From CAVZQN01 sp963837395 (GTDB lineage Bacteria > Acidobacteriota > HRBIN11 > JAKEFK01): a stretch of 64,000 nucleotides of DNA. Shown piece after piece: positions 26,392 to 34,758 of this stretch (its first letter is position 1; each line of letters opens with the position of its first letter). Position numbers and translations under genes: made by a program. Location: contig CAWINI010000003.1 of assembly GCA_963837395.1 (NCBI GenBank), positions 434,001-498,000 on the forward strand, written 5' to 3'. Below the pieces are notes generated by a model. That model saw only the letters and a program-made list of their open reading frames with translations, ran no database searches and was not told the DNA's origin.

Positions 26392-27180
26392 ATGGCACCA
26401 CCAAAACGCGGCATTTGGTCTCAAATAACGCGCTCACAAGTTTGGAAATCAATTTTCCGGCATTCTGTGCCGAAAGATACACGCGGGCGCGCACTCGCAG
26501 TTCTCAACAATGTATTTTTGCATTTGCATCCTGTGCGTATTCGAAAATCCGGAATCGCGCTCGGTTATACATGGTGCATGGGTGGGCTAACTTTTTTTCT
26601 TTTCCTGGTTGAAGTGTTCACCGGTCTGCTGTTGATGTTCTATTATCGTCCAACTCTGGAATATGCATATATGGATATCGTGGAGTTGGGTGAGCAGGTT
26701 CCATTGGGTGTAATGCGCGAATTACATCGGTGGGGCGCACACGCAATGGTAATCACGGTTTGGCTCCACATGTTGCGCGTATTTTTAACTGGAAGTTATA
26801 AACCACCACGTGAGTTTAACTGGATCGTTGGAGTACTTCTTTTGGTGCTTACATTGTTGCTGAGCTTTACAGGATATTTGTTGCCCTGGGATCAATTAGC
26901 AATTTGGGCTATCACTGTTGGATCCAACATGGCGCGTGCAACTCCGTTCTTAGGGCATGAAGGTCCAGGTGCAAGCCTTTTGAAAATTGGCGATCTTGCA
27001 ATGGTTCATGCCGGAGATGATGCGCGATTTGCGCTTTTAGGCGGACGCTTTGTTGGCGCTGGAGCGTTATTGAGATTTTACGTTTTGCATTGCGTGGCAA
27101 TTCCAGTTGTTGCAAGCATCCTGATGGCAGTTCACTTCTGGCGCGTTCGTAAAGATGGCGGAATTTCCGGACCGATGTAG
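26392..27180 (+). CDS. cytochrome b (b6-like N-terminal subunit)
   Basis: 262 residues, the length of a split b6-type cytochrome. It carries four membrane helices after a soluble N terminus. Haem-ligand histidines appear as H-13-H in helix B (HRWGAHAMVITVWLH) and H-14-H in helix D (HCVAIPVVASILMAVH), the wider second spacing being typical of b6-like proteins. The Qo region reads GYLLPWDQLAIWAITVGSN. A GGAAGG Shine-Dalgarno precedes the ATG. It works with the Rieske protein upstream and the subunit IV-like protein downstream. Confidence 0.92.
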   Translation: MAPPKRGIWSQITRSQVWKSIFRHSVPKDTRGRALAVLNNVFLHLHPVRIRKSGIALGYTWCMGGLTFFLFLVEVFTGLLLMFYYRPTLEYAYMDIVELGEQVPLGVMRELHRWGAHAMVITVWLHMLRVFLTGSYKPPREFNWIVGVLLLVLTLLLSFTGYLLPWDQLAIWAITVGSNMARATPFLGHEGPGASLLKIGDLAMVHAGDDARFALLGGRFVGAGALLRFYVLHCVAIPVVASILMAVHFWRVRKDGGISGPM

Positions 27181-27188
27181 GAGACGTT

Positions 27189-27932
27189 ATGGAGTTCTTC
27201 AAATCTATAGTTAATGTCCTTACAAATCCTCCGATTCTAATCTCGACTGCAATGATCCTGTTTCTCATTGTGGTAAACCTGCGCGGATTCTGGAAACCAC
27301 TTCCTGCAAAAATCCTTTTCGCACTCGCCGCCGCCTTCATGCTCATCAGCATTCAAGATCCAAACTTTAGAAAAATTGTTGTCGCACCTGATAACGTTCC
27401 AATTGTAGGAATGCTTTTCCTGGTTGGATTTTTTGTGTGGTACGCACTGTATAAAGCGAAATCAAATGATGAACGCTTAGAACAAAATTTGCCGGTACGT
27501 GAAGCGGAAGATAATGAAAAAGTTTTGGTGTGGCCGAATCTTGTTTACACTGAAATGATCTGTCTCGTGATTTGTACCGCGATTCTGACAATCTGGGCAA
27601 TCGGTTTGAAAGCTCCATTAGAGGCGCCGGCCAATCCTGCTGATTCACCCAATCCATCCAAAGCACCATGGTATTTTCTCGGCCTTCAAGAAATGCTTGT
27701 TTATTACGATCCATGGCTGGCGGGAGTTGTGTTTCCAAGTCTGATCATTTTTGGATTGATGGCAATTCCATTCATTGATGTAAATCCAAAAGGCAGCGGC
27801 TACTACACATTCAAAGAAAGGAAATGGGAAATTTCGATTTTCCTTTTCGGTTTTGTGATCCTGTGGGTCATGTTAATCACGCTTGGAACATTTTTGCGCG
27901 GCCCAAACTGGAACTTCTTTGGGCCCCTATGA
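27189..27932 (+). CDS. cytochrome b C-terminal (subunit IV-like) protein, N-terminal part
   Basis: 247 residues with several membrane helices. The Qo motif normally PEWY is read APWYFLGLQEML, a form seen in menaquinol-type complexes of deltaproteobacteria and related phyla (from memory). Later helices include WEISIFLFGFVILWVMLI and the RGPNWNFFGP segment. The stop is caused by a frame change at GGGCCCC (27921-27927); the next entry continues the protein (YEFWDVHKV). A Shine-Dalgarno TAGGAG precedes the ATG. Confidence 0.85.
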   Translation: MEFFKSIVNVLTNPPILISTAMILFLIVVNLRGFWKPLPAKILFALAAAFMLISIQDPNFRKIVVAPDNVPIVGMLFLVGFFVWYALYKAKSNDERLEQNLPVREAEDNEKVLVWPNLVYTEMICLVICTAILTIWAIGLKAPLEAPANPADSPNPSKAPWYFLGLQEMLVYYDPWLAGVVFPSLIIFGLMAIPFIDVNPKGSGYYTFKERKWEISIFLFGFVILWVMLITLGTFLRGPNWNFFGPL

Positions 27933-28263
27933 ATTTTGGGATGTACACAAAGTTCTCGTTTTAAACAACGTTAATTTATCGGAATATTTTTGGGTAATTG
28001 CCTTAGGCAAAGGGTTGCCATCACAATGGTGGCTCCGTGAAAGCCTCGGATTTTTGTTAGTCGGCTTTTACATTCTGGTGCTTCCAGTTTTGCTGGCAAA
28101 AACAATCTTCAAACGGTTTTACGTAAAGATGGGACCGGCAAGATTTTACATCGGTGTTTTTTTATTTTTAGCGATGTTTGCATTACCGCTAAAAATGTAT
28201 TTACGCTGGCTATTTAACTTGAAGTACATAATCGCTATACCGGAGGCCTTCTTTAATATATAG
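27883..28263 (+). CDS. subunit IV-like protein, C-terminal part
   Basis: Continuation of the preceding gene after a one-base shift; the real continuation begins near 27927 with GPYEFWDVHKVLVLNN. It adds at least two membrane helices (SLGFLLVGFYILVLPVLLA and FYIGVFLFLAMFALPLKMYL), making the joined protein about 357 residues, longer than plant or cyanobacterial subunit IV. The 28264-28355 hexamer palindrome separates it from the cytochrome gene. Confidence 0.75.
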   Translation: MEHFCAAQTGTSLGPYEFWDVHKVLVLNNVNLSEYFWVIALGKGLPSQWWLRESLGFLLVGFYILVLPVLLAKTIFKRFYVKMGPARFYIGVFLFLAMFALPLKMYLRWLFNLKYIIAIPEAFFNI

Positions 28264-28265
28264 AA

Positions 28266-28355
28266 AATCGTAATCTTACTCTTACTCGTACTCGTAATCG
28301 GAAAAAACGAATCGAGTAAGAGTAAGAGTAAGAGTACGATTACGAGTACGATTTT
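28266..28355. repeat. hexamer-based palindrome abutting a start codon
   Basis: The left half is built of CTTACT/CGTACT hexamers and the right half of the reverse complements AGTAAG/AGTACG, around an AT-rich centre. The right end touches the ATG at 28356 and occupies the place of the Shine-Dalgarno. Similar elements are at 39869-39950 and 59867-59952. Confidence 0.8.
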
Positions 28356-31253
28356 ATGGCAAAGAAAGACTCAGATCACGCATACGACATCAATAAGTTG
28401 AACATGTTTTTTGCGATTTCCAGCATCATCATGTTCGCATTTTTTGCATGGATGTTATGGCAGGATTTCAATCGTGATTGGAAACGTGTTCAAGCTCAAT
28501 TCCGGCGTTTAGAAAAAGCTCGTACTGCATCACTCATACAAAAAGAAGAAGCTACGCTCCAAAGCAATCCGGAATACACAAAAGTTCAGCAAGAATTAGA
28601 AGCAGCAAAAGCGGAACAAAAACAGCAACAAGCTGAATTCGAAAAAGCACAGAAAGATCAAAAAGACATTCAGGGAGTGTGGTACAAGGCGGATCAGGCA
28701 TTTCGATTTAAGAAGGCAGAATATGAAGCCAAGCGCTACGATTATGAAGAAGCAGAGGCTGAGCATCCGAAAAGTGCCGCAAAAAAGAAGGAAGAGCTTG
28801 ATAAAAGTTTTAATGCTATGCAAGATCTCCAGCACAAACTAGATGAAGTGAATGGCAAGAAATCGGCAATCGATGCGAATGTAGAAAAATACACGAAACG
28901 GATCGATGATCTGGACAAAGAAAAGACAAAGATTCAGACGAAGTTAGATCGGATGGAACGCAAGGAGGCTAATTTTTCGGCTTCCCCTGCAAATATTTTC
29001 CGCAATCTTCCATTAGTTGATTTCATCGGACCTTCCATCAAAATTCAGCAGGTTGTTGTTGACAATATATATGAAGATATCAACTTCACCCGAATTCAAC
29101 GTGTCGATCGCTGTATGACCTGCCATGCATCAATTGATCAGGATGGATATAACGAAGGCGACAAAATTCCGGACTACGGCGAGATCAAACAGCCATTCGT
29201 TTCACATCCGAAGTTAGATATTTTCGTTGGTACTACATCAAAGCATCCGATGGATCGATTCGGATGCACTTCATGTCATCTTGGAAGAGGACGTTCTACA
29301 GATTTTGTTGGTGCTGTTCATGTTCCGGACAATGAGGAAGAAAAGAAGCGTTGGGAAAAAGATCATGATTGGCACAAGATGCATCATTGGGAATATCCGA
29401 TGTATCCAAAGAGCATGGTGGAAGCTTCGTGCATTAAATGCCATCAAGGTGTTGCTCAAATTCCTGGCGGCGAAAAAATCAACGTGGCTCGATATCTGTT
29501 CATTGAAAACGGTTGTCATGGCTGCCATCTGACAAAAGGATTTGAAAATCTTCCGAAAGTTGGCCCGGATTTGCATCATATTAGCAGCAAGGTAACGAAA
29601 GAATGGGCTTTCAAATGGATCAAAAATCCAAAAGCTTTTCGTCCGACTACACGTATGCCCCGTTATTTCGGAAACTCTAACAACAGCGATCCTGAAGATG
29701 TTGCACGTAATGAAGTTGAAATCCGATCGATGGTTGAGTATCTATTCGCAAAAGCTGAACCGATCGATTATGAACCTGTAACACTTTCCGGCGATCCAGC
29801 AAACGGCAAAACGCTCGTTCACGACCTGGGATGCGTAGGATGCCATCTGGCAGAAGGAGATACGCCATCTGGCATAAATACCCGCCGCCGTTTCGGGCCG
29901 CCATTGGTGAAGCTGGGATCGAAGACAAATGCTACCTGGCTGTTTAACTGGTTAAAAGAACCCCGCAATTATGCACCACAGACCCGGATGCCCAACATGA
30001 AGCTAAGCGATCAAGAAGCAATGGACATCGCTGCTTATTTGCTATCAATTCGAGATACGGCATGGGAAGGGCAAAAAGTTCCGACTCTTCAAGAAAAATA
30101 TTTGAAAGATGAAATCGTATTCCATTTAAAACGGCAGTACGGTATTGCAGCAGAAGAACAATACAACAAAATGTCTGAGCAAGAACGCTGGATGTTCTTA
30201 GGTGAAAAATCGATCTCACGTTACGGCTGTTCCGGTTGTCATTTGATACCCGGATTTGAAACAGCAAAAGGGATCGGTACATCGCTTTCGGAAGAAGGAA
30301 GCAAGAAAGTTACAAAGTTTGATTTTGGATTTGTTGATATTGAACATGAAGTACCGGATTACATCACACAAAAATTGCATGATCCGCGTTCATTTGATCA
30401 TGAACGTGTGAAACGGTGGGATGAAAAGTTGATCATGCCCAATTTTGATTTCAGTAATGAAGAAACTGCATCACTGACAATGTTGATCATGGGATTGACC
30501 AATGAGCGCGTTCCGGCAGAGTCGCAGGCAGTGCTGAATGATAGTCAGCAAGTTGCAGAACGTGGGCGTTGGTTAGTATTGCAGAAAAATTGTGTCGCAT
30601 GTCACAACATTGATGGATGGGGCGGTGAAATTCGTGAAGTCATCAAAGAAGAAGGAATGGCCCCGCCGTTGCTGATTGAAGAAGGTGATAAAGCGCAATC
30701 AGATTGGTTGTTCCAATTTTTGAAAGCGCCGGGGCATATTCGTCCGTGGTTAAAAGTACGAATGCCGAATTTCCGGTTATCGGATGAAGAAGCGAATACG
30801 CTGGTGCAATTCTTTATGGCGGCAACAAAGAGTGGTCCGTTTAATAGTCCACCTGATATTACAAATCATCTTGCAGAAGGCGAGCACATCTTCAAAACAT
30901 TCCAGTGTTCAGTGTGTCACGTTATTCAAGGAGTTGTTCCTCCAAACAGAGCTGCGGCAGATCTTGCACCGGATCTCAGCATGGCGCGAACCAGATTGCG
31001 TGCGAGCTGGATTTTGAAATGGTTGGAAGATCCGCAAAAATTACAGCCCGGCACTCGTATGCCTGACTTCTTCCCTGAGGCAGCGATGCCAGGTGTTTTG
31101 AATGGCGATCCGAATTTGCAAAAGGAAGCGATCCGCAACTATATTTACAGCCTCGGCCAGGGAAATCTTGCATCGATTTTGAGTCCGGCAGAAGCTGCGT
31201 GGTATGAACCTAAAAAAGCGCACGCGACTGCAGAGAATGTTGGAACAAAATAG
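28356..31253 (+). CDS. membrane-anchored octahaem cytochrome c of the bc-type complex
   Basis: 965 residues. One N-terminal membrane helix (about 17-36) and a long charged coiled coil (about 45-210) precede eight CxxCH haem sites at Cys 253, 304, 359, 387, 493, 625, 746 and 851. The later sites sit in repeated c-type domains with the pattern GPPLxxxGxK...WLxxxLKxPxxxRPxTRMPxF, each with a Met that could be the second ligand. It probably accepts electrons from the Rieske protein, replacing cytochrome c1 and passing electrons onward outside the membrane. The coiled coil could link it to other subunits. Its position directly after cytochrome b and subunit IV supports one complex. Confidence 0.85.
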   Translation: MAKKDSDHAYDINKLNMFFAISSIIMFAFFAWMLWQDFNRDWKRVQAQFRRLEKARTASLIQKEEATLQSNPEYTKVQQELEAAKAEQKQQQAEFEKAQKDQKDIQGVWYKADQAFRFKKAEYEAKRYDYEEAEAEHPKSAAKKKEELDKSFNAMQDLQHKLDEVNGKKSAIDANVEKYTKRIDDLDKEKTKIQTKLDRMERKEANFSASPANIFRNLPLVDFIGPSIKIQQVVVDNIYEDINFTRIQRVDRCMTCHASIDQDGYNEGDKIPDYGEIKQPFVSHPKLDIFVGTTSKHPMDRFGCTSCHLGRGRSTDFVGAVHVPDNEEEKKRWEKDHDWHKMHHWEYPMYPKSMVEASCIKCHQGVAQIPGGEKINVARYLFIENGCHGCHLTKGFENLPKVGPDLHHISSKVTKEWAFKWIKNPKAFRPTTRMPRYFGNSNNSDPEDVARNEVEIRSMVEYLFAKAEPIDYEPVTLSGDPANGKTLVHDLGCVGCHLAEGDTPSGINTRRRFGPPLVKLGSKTNATWLFNWLKEPRNYAPQTRMPNMKLSDQEAMDIAAYLLSIRDTAWEGQKVPTLQEKYLKDEIVFHLKRQYGIAAEEQYNKMSEQERWMFLGEKSISRYGCSGCHLIPGFETAKGIGTSLSEEGSKKVTKFDFGFVDIEHEVPDYITQKLHDPRSFDHERVKRWDEKLIMPNFDFSNEETASLTMLIMGLTNERVPAESQAVLNDSQQVAERGRWLVLQKNCVACHNIDGWGGEIREVIKEEGMAPPLLIEEGDKAQSDWLFQFLKAPGHIRPWLKVRMPNFRLSDEEANTLVQFFMAATKSGPFNSPPDITNHLAEGEHIFKTFQCSVCHVIQGVVPPNRAAADLAPDLSMARTRLRASWILKWLEDPQKLQPGTRMPDFFPEAAMPGVLNGDPNLQKEAIRNYIYSLGQGNLASILSPAEAAWYEPKKAHATAENVGTK

Positions 31254-31292
31254 GTCTTAGCGTCTCCGCGGTAAAGATCGGACCTCCCCTGC

Positions 31293-31412
31293 ATGCTAAG
31301 CTCAAACATACTAATCTTGATTGTATGCATCGTTCTGATCATCGGTGCATGGTTTTTGTTTCAATGGGGAATTCATAGAGCGGAAAAAAATGATAAGGAA
31401 CATCAAGAATGA
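31293..31412 (+). CDS. 39-residue single-helix membrane protein
   Basis: A short gene: MLSSNILILIVCIVLIIGAW, then FLFQWGIHRAEKNDKEHQE. One membrane helix (about 5-23) precedes a charged cytoplasmic-type tail, as in small subunits or assembly factors of respiratory enzymes (CcoS/CcoQ-like in form, not by clear sequence match). Its TGA overlaps the ATG of the HEAT-repeat gene (ATGA at 31409-31412), strong evidence that it is translated. It lies 39 bases after the octahaem cytochrome gene. Confidence 0.7.
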   Translation: MLSSNILILIVCIVLIIGAWFLFQWGIHRAEKNDKEHQE

Positions 31413-32290
31413 AAGAAGATGAAGTTCAGCCGCAACAACTAGAAGATCCGGAAGAACAGCAGAAAGAAAAAGGAATTTTGGTTCTATTCCGTTTTGTTGT
31501 TGTGCCGCTGATTCTGGTTGGGTTCATTGTTTTCCTTATTCTTCTTTTCGGAAATATGGCGCTGAAAGAAAAATCGGTACGCGATTATCTTTACGATATC
31601 AGGACCGGCAGTCAATCTGAACGCTGGCAAGCTGCATATCATCTTTCCAATTTACTGGCCAGTCCAACGAAGGATTATCGATCGGATGCAAAGAAAGAAC
31701 TTCCGGAAATGATGCTGATTTTTCGAAATGAAAAAGGAAAAGATCCGCAAATCCGCCGTTATCTGGCATTAGCAATGGGTGGGCTTCAAGATTCTCGCGC
31801 GGTGCCGGCATTGCAGGAAGCAATTCAAGATGAAGATTCGCAAACTGCATTTTATTCGATCTGGGCAATCGGAAATATTGGTGACAAAGAGTCAACTCCA
31901 ATGATCATTGAAACTCTGGAAAGTAGCGATAGTGGAATCCGGATCATCAGTGCTTACGTTCTTGGAGCGCTTGGCGATTCGCGTTCGATTCCGCCTTTGC
32001 AAGCACATCTTGAAGATTCAGAGCCGGAAGTTCGCTGGAATTCGGCAATTGCACTCAGCCGATTAAACAACGATGCTGGCGCAGGTGTTCTAATGGACCT
32101 GATGAAGCGCGAATATCTTGCTACTTTTAGCAAGCTTTCAGAAGAACGAAAAGAAGAGTTAATGGTCAATGCAATCAAGGCTTCCGCAAAGTTAAAAAAA
32201 CCGGAATTGTTAGAGCAAATCAAAAAATTAAGTACCTCTGATCCGAATCCACGCGTGCGTGATGCCGCAATCAAAATCACAAAGAGTTAA
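31409..32290 (+). CDS. membrane-anchored HEAT-repeat protein
   Basis: 293 residues: an acidic glutamine-rich N terminus, one membrane helix (about 26-50), and a solenoid of about six HEAT repeats. Examples are YLALAMGGLQDSRAVPALQEA, here residues about 112-132, then AIGNIGDKESTPMIIETL and VLGALGDSRSIPPLQAHL. PBS-lyase-type HEAT repeats make binding surfaces. Start overlaps the stop of the 39-residue gene. Being last in the bc-type cluster it may be a structural or assembly factor for that complex; this is inferred from position only. Confidence 0.75.
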   Translation: MKEDEVQPQQLEDPEEQQKEKGILVLFRFVVVPLILVGFIVFLILLFGNMALKEKSVRDYLYDIRTGSQSERWQAAYHLSNLLASPTKDYRSDAKKELPEMMLIFRNEKGKDPQIRRYLALAMGGLQDSRAVPALQEAIQDEDSQTAFYSIWAIGNIGDKESTPMIIETLESSDSGIRIISAYVLGALGDSRSIPPLQAHLEDSEPEVRWNSAIALSRLNNDAGAGVLMDLMKREYLATFSKLSEERKEELMVNAIKASAKLKKPELLEQIKKLSTSDPNPRVRDAAIKITKS

Positions 32291-32292
32291 GA

Positions 32293-32298
32293 TAAAAT
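32293..32298 (+). promoter_or_regulatory. -10-like box of the DinB-like gene
   Basis: TAAAAT seven bases before the ATG at 32306, with no Shine-Dalgarno. Spacing fits a leaderless transcript. Confidence 0.35.
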
Positions 32299-32305
32299 AA
32301 CGTTC

Positions 32306-32812
32306 ATGGATGCTGAACAGTGGCGCAGAGAGACTTTGCGAAAAATGAAAAGCTCACGCGCTGCTACGCTCCGTTTATTTGATCGCATCAACGCGCGCAT
32401 GATGATCAAACCTGAACTTCAAGGAAGGTGGTCCATTAAAGATGTGTTTGCGCACATGGTAGCCTGGGAAAATGAAGCTTCGAAACGGTTGGAGCTGATT
32501 TTAAATGGAAAGTCAGATCGAATTTATTACTACGAAGACTCCAGTGTGATGCACAGATTCAATGCGCGTGTTGTATCAAAATATAAACGACTTTCAATGA
32601 ATCAATTGTTAAAAGAGGCTGCGGAAATTCGCACGGGGCTCATGGCTCGATTGAAAAAAATTCCAGTGGTTGAAATCGATAATTCATCCCACCTTCATCC
32701 CGTTTCAGAATGGTTGCCGGAATTCACATATATCCACGAGCAAGATCATCGCAAACGGATTCAGAAATGGATTTCCGCTCGTAACAGGGACAGGCAAAAA
32801 GGCCGTTCTTGA
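32306..32812 (+). CDS. DinB/ClbS-like four-helix protein
   Basis: 168 residues, helical. The pattern RWSIKDVFAHMVAWENEASKRL, at residues about 36-57, matches the second helix of DinB-like / ClbS-DfsB proteins, where the His of DVxAHxxxW is often a metal or catalytic residue; a second His lies in YIHEQDHRKRI. Functions in the family range from thiol transfer to toxin protection; none can be chosen here. The stop (TGA, 32810-32812) overlaps the ATG of the glycosyltransferase by one base. Confidence 0.65.
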   Translation: MDAEQWRRETLRKMKSSRAATLRLFDRINARMMIKPELQGRWSIKDVFAHMVAWENEASKRLELILNGKSDRIYYYEDSSVMHRFNARVVSKYKRLSMNQLLKEAAEIRTGLMARLKKIPVVEIDNSSHLHPVSEWLPEFTYIHEQDHRKRIQKWISARNRDRQKGRS

Positions 32813-33120
32813 TGACTCCATTCGACCCATCATCAAGGTCATTCCGCTTTATCATCCTTCCAATCTGCGTTGCGTACTTTCTGATTTGTGTACTGTTCGG
32901 CGGTTGGCCTTTCAATCTGATTTTTCTGGATTCGCTCTTCAATAGCCGTATCGCACTCATTTTGGTGACGATTTGCATTCTGCACTCTCGAAACATTTTC
33001 CAAAAAATCACACGCCAAACTGTTCTGGAAACGTTAGGTTTTTTTGTAATCATCGGAATCGCAGCTTACCTGCGGTTTAAAGGAATTCGTAATCTTGAGC
33101 TTTTAGCGACCTACGGTTGA
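32812..33120 (+). CDS. PMT/ArnT-type membrane glycosyltransferase, N-terminal part
   Basis: First ~102 residues of a GT39/GT83-like integral membrane protein, from the ATG at 32812. Three membrane helices are visible (FIILPICVAYFLICVLFG, RIALILVTICIL, TLGFFVIIGIAAYLRF). It ends at TGA in LLATYG, but the sequence goes on in another frame as DEPILVDPVLRML, which places the conserved acidic first loop of this family (Asp-Glu). One extra base at GGTTGATGAA (about 33117) explains the break. Confidence 0.6.
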   Translation: MTPFDPSSRSFRFIILPICVAYFLICVLFGGWPFNLIFLDSLFNSRIALILVTICILHSRNIFQKITRQTVLETLGFFVIIGIAAYLRFKGIRNLELLATYG

Positions 33121-33133
33121 TGAACCAATTCTG

Positions 33134-34534
33134 GTGGATCCTGTACTTCGGATGTTGCGAACCGGATCCTATGATTTCATGAATTATGAATACGGTGGTG
33201 TGTATTTTTATGTACTCGCCATCGCTTTCATCCTGATGATTTTTCGCAGCATCTCCCACTTCTGGCATCGCGATATAAGTGAGATTCCGGAAGTCGCATA
33301 TTACACTGCCGGACGAATGATAACTGCATTTTTGAGTCTTGCTATAGTTGCATGCACCTACGGAATCGCACGGAAATATTTCGGAAAGATTCCGGCAATT
33401 GCCGCAAGTTTTATTCTGACGTTTTCTGCCCTTTCGTTTACTGTTGCACATGAGGTACGACTGGATTTCGCTCTTGCTTTATGGATTCTGCTGGCACACT
33501 GGTTCTTTTTGCGAATGCTGGATGAGCCTTCAACGTTGAATTACGCAGTTGCAGGAATCTTTTGTGGACTCGCCATGGGCACGAAATACACAGTTGTCAC
33601 GATCTTCATCCCATTTCTGATTACGCATGCGCTTTCAAAAAAAGGAAAATGGTTTGATTGGAATTTGCTGCTCGGTCTTTTTTGCGGCTTAGCAATTTAC
33701 ATACTGACCAACCTCTATGCTTTAATCCATCTCAACACCTTTCTGATCCGATTGTCTATTGCTGTCTATCACAATCTCAATCCACTGCACTGGAGTCATA
33801 CTTCCAATCGCGCTTTTGAATACACCATTATTTTGATCAGGGAGGGAATCGGACTGGCAGCTCTAATCACAGCATTGATCACTCTCCCCCGCATTTTTTC
33901 GAGGCCCGGCTTTGCGGAGGTTGCGCGGACGCCTCGAGGCCCGGCATTGCGGTGGCAGGGTGCGAAAGCCGGGCCTCAGATCGTTTATTACTTCTTTCGG
34001 ACCTTCCCTCTTCTGCATTTACTATTTCTCGGTTCCTATCCATCCGGCTTTGCACGTTACATAATTCCAATCCTGCCTTTATTAGCCATTCTTGCCGGCG
34101 AAGGAGTACGAATTATTGTGGAATGGATCAAGATCAAAGCAAAAATGGAGCCGCGCACAAATAAGTTCGTGGCAACCGCAGTACTTGCTTTATTAGTTGT
34201 ATACCCTGCGTGGAGCGCTTATCGATATTATGCTGAACTCGCAAAAGCACTCTCACCGAAAGAAGTTATTACATGGATTCAAAAGAATATTCCGGAAGGT
34301 TCAACAATTCTGATTGATCCTACAGGACCCGTCGTTCCTTCGAATCACTATAAGGTCACTTCGCTGAACTATGCTCAATTCAAGGAAACAAGAAGCGTTA
34401 AAGGTTTTGACTACGTTTGTGTAACAGAAGATTTGTTTAAGCGCGTCCCTCGCTCCTATGAAGTACTGCACGAATTCCCATCGCGCACGAAAGCACTGGA
34501 TCGTGCGGTGCGAATCTACAAGGCTGTCGAGTGA
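33134..34534 (+). CDS. PMT/ArnT-type membrane glycosyltransferase, main part
   Basis: 466 residues, with about ten membrane helices and the GT-C pattern YGGVYFYVLAIAF, SFTVAHEVRLDFALALW and AMGTKYTVVTI. Such enzymes transfer a sugar from a lipid-phosphate carrier to a lipid, protein or polymer on the outer face of the membrane. A soluble C-terminal domain ends the protein. The joined protein would be about 575 residues. A 77-base GC-rich palindromic element at 33901-33977 lies inside the gene, keeps the frame and adds about 26 residues (RPGFAEVARTPRGPALRW region) to a loop between helices. Confidence 0.75.
   Translation: MDPVLRMLRTGSYDFMNYEYGGVYFYVLAIAFILMIFRSISHFWHRDISEIPEVAYYTAGRMITAFLSLAIVACTYGIARKYFGKIPAIAASFILTFSALSFTVAHEVRLDFALALWILLAHWFFLRMLDEPSTLNYAVAGIFCGLAMGTKYTVVTIFIPFLITHALSKKGKWFDWNLLLGLFCGLAIYILTNLYALIHLNTFLIRLSIAVYHNLNPLHWSHTSNRAFEYTIILIREGIGLAALITALITLPRIFSRPGFAEVARTPRGPALRWQGAKAGPQIVYYFFRTFPLLHLLFLGSYPSGFARYIIPILPLLAILAGEGVRIIVEWIKIKAKMEPRTNKFVATAVLALLVVYPAWSAYRYYAELAKALSPKEVITWIQKNIPEGSTILIDPTGPVVPSNHYKVTSLNYAQFKETRSVKGFDYVCVTEDLFKRVPRSYEVLHEFPSRTKALDRAVRIYKAVE
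33901..33978. repeat. palindromic GC-rich repeat inserted inside a coding sequence
   Basis: GAGGCCCGGCTTTGC (33901-33915) is reversed as GCGAAAGCCGGGCCTC (33962-33977); a third copy of the arm (CGAGGCCCGGCATTGCG) lies at about 33935-33951. The same arm occurs alone at 54-69. The element is much richer in GC than its surroundings and is read in frame within the glycosyltransferase. Confidence 0.8.
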
Positions 34535-34719
34535 TTTGTAGCGCCGGCGGCTCGCCGGCGCGGGTTTGCTTTGCATCTAATTTGTCCTCTGTGGGTGAAA
34601 ACGAGCAAATATACTAAAGAATTTCTTCACAATTTAGGCTGTTCATGCTCGCTCCCGCTCGCATAAAACTTTTCAGTGTATTTACTAAGCCAGCGCCGGC
34701 GAGCCGCCGGCGCTACAAA
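34535..34719. repeat. 185-base element with 27-bp perfect terminal inverted repeats
   Basis: The arm at 34535-34561 (TTTGTAGCGCCGGCGG...) is exactly reversed at 34693-34719. Each arm is itself near-palindromic (CGCCGGCGGCTCGCCGGCG). The 131 bases between show no coding potential I can recognise. A degenerate single arm is at 58741-58766. It fills most of the 224-base gap after the glycosyltransferase. Confidence 0.75.
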
Positions 34720-34742
34720 GCTTCACCACTCTCAAAATTGGG

Positions 34743-34748
34743 TATAAT
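34743..34748 (+). promoter_or_regulatory. -10 box of the HAD-IB gene
   Basis: TATAAT, perfect consensus, ten bases before the ATG at 34759. No convincing -35. Confidence 0.4.
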
Positions 34749-34758
34749 GTATGGTTTT

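Noticed and set aside
28266..28355. CRISPR-like short repeats
   Set aside because: The hexamers are contiguous, with no spacers, and the halves are reverse complements; no cas genes are near.
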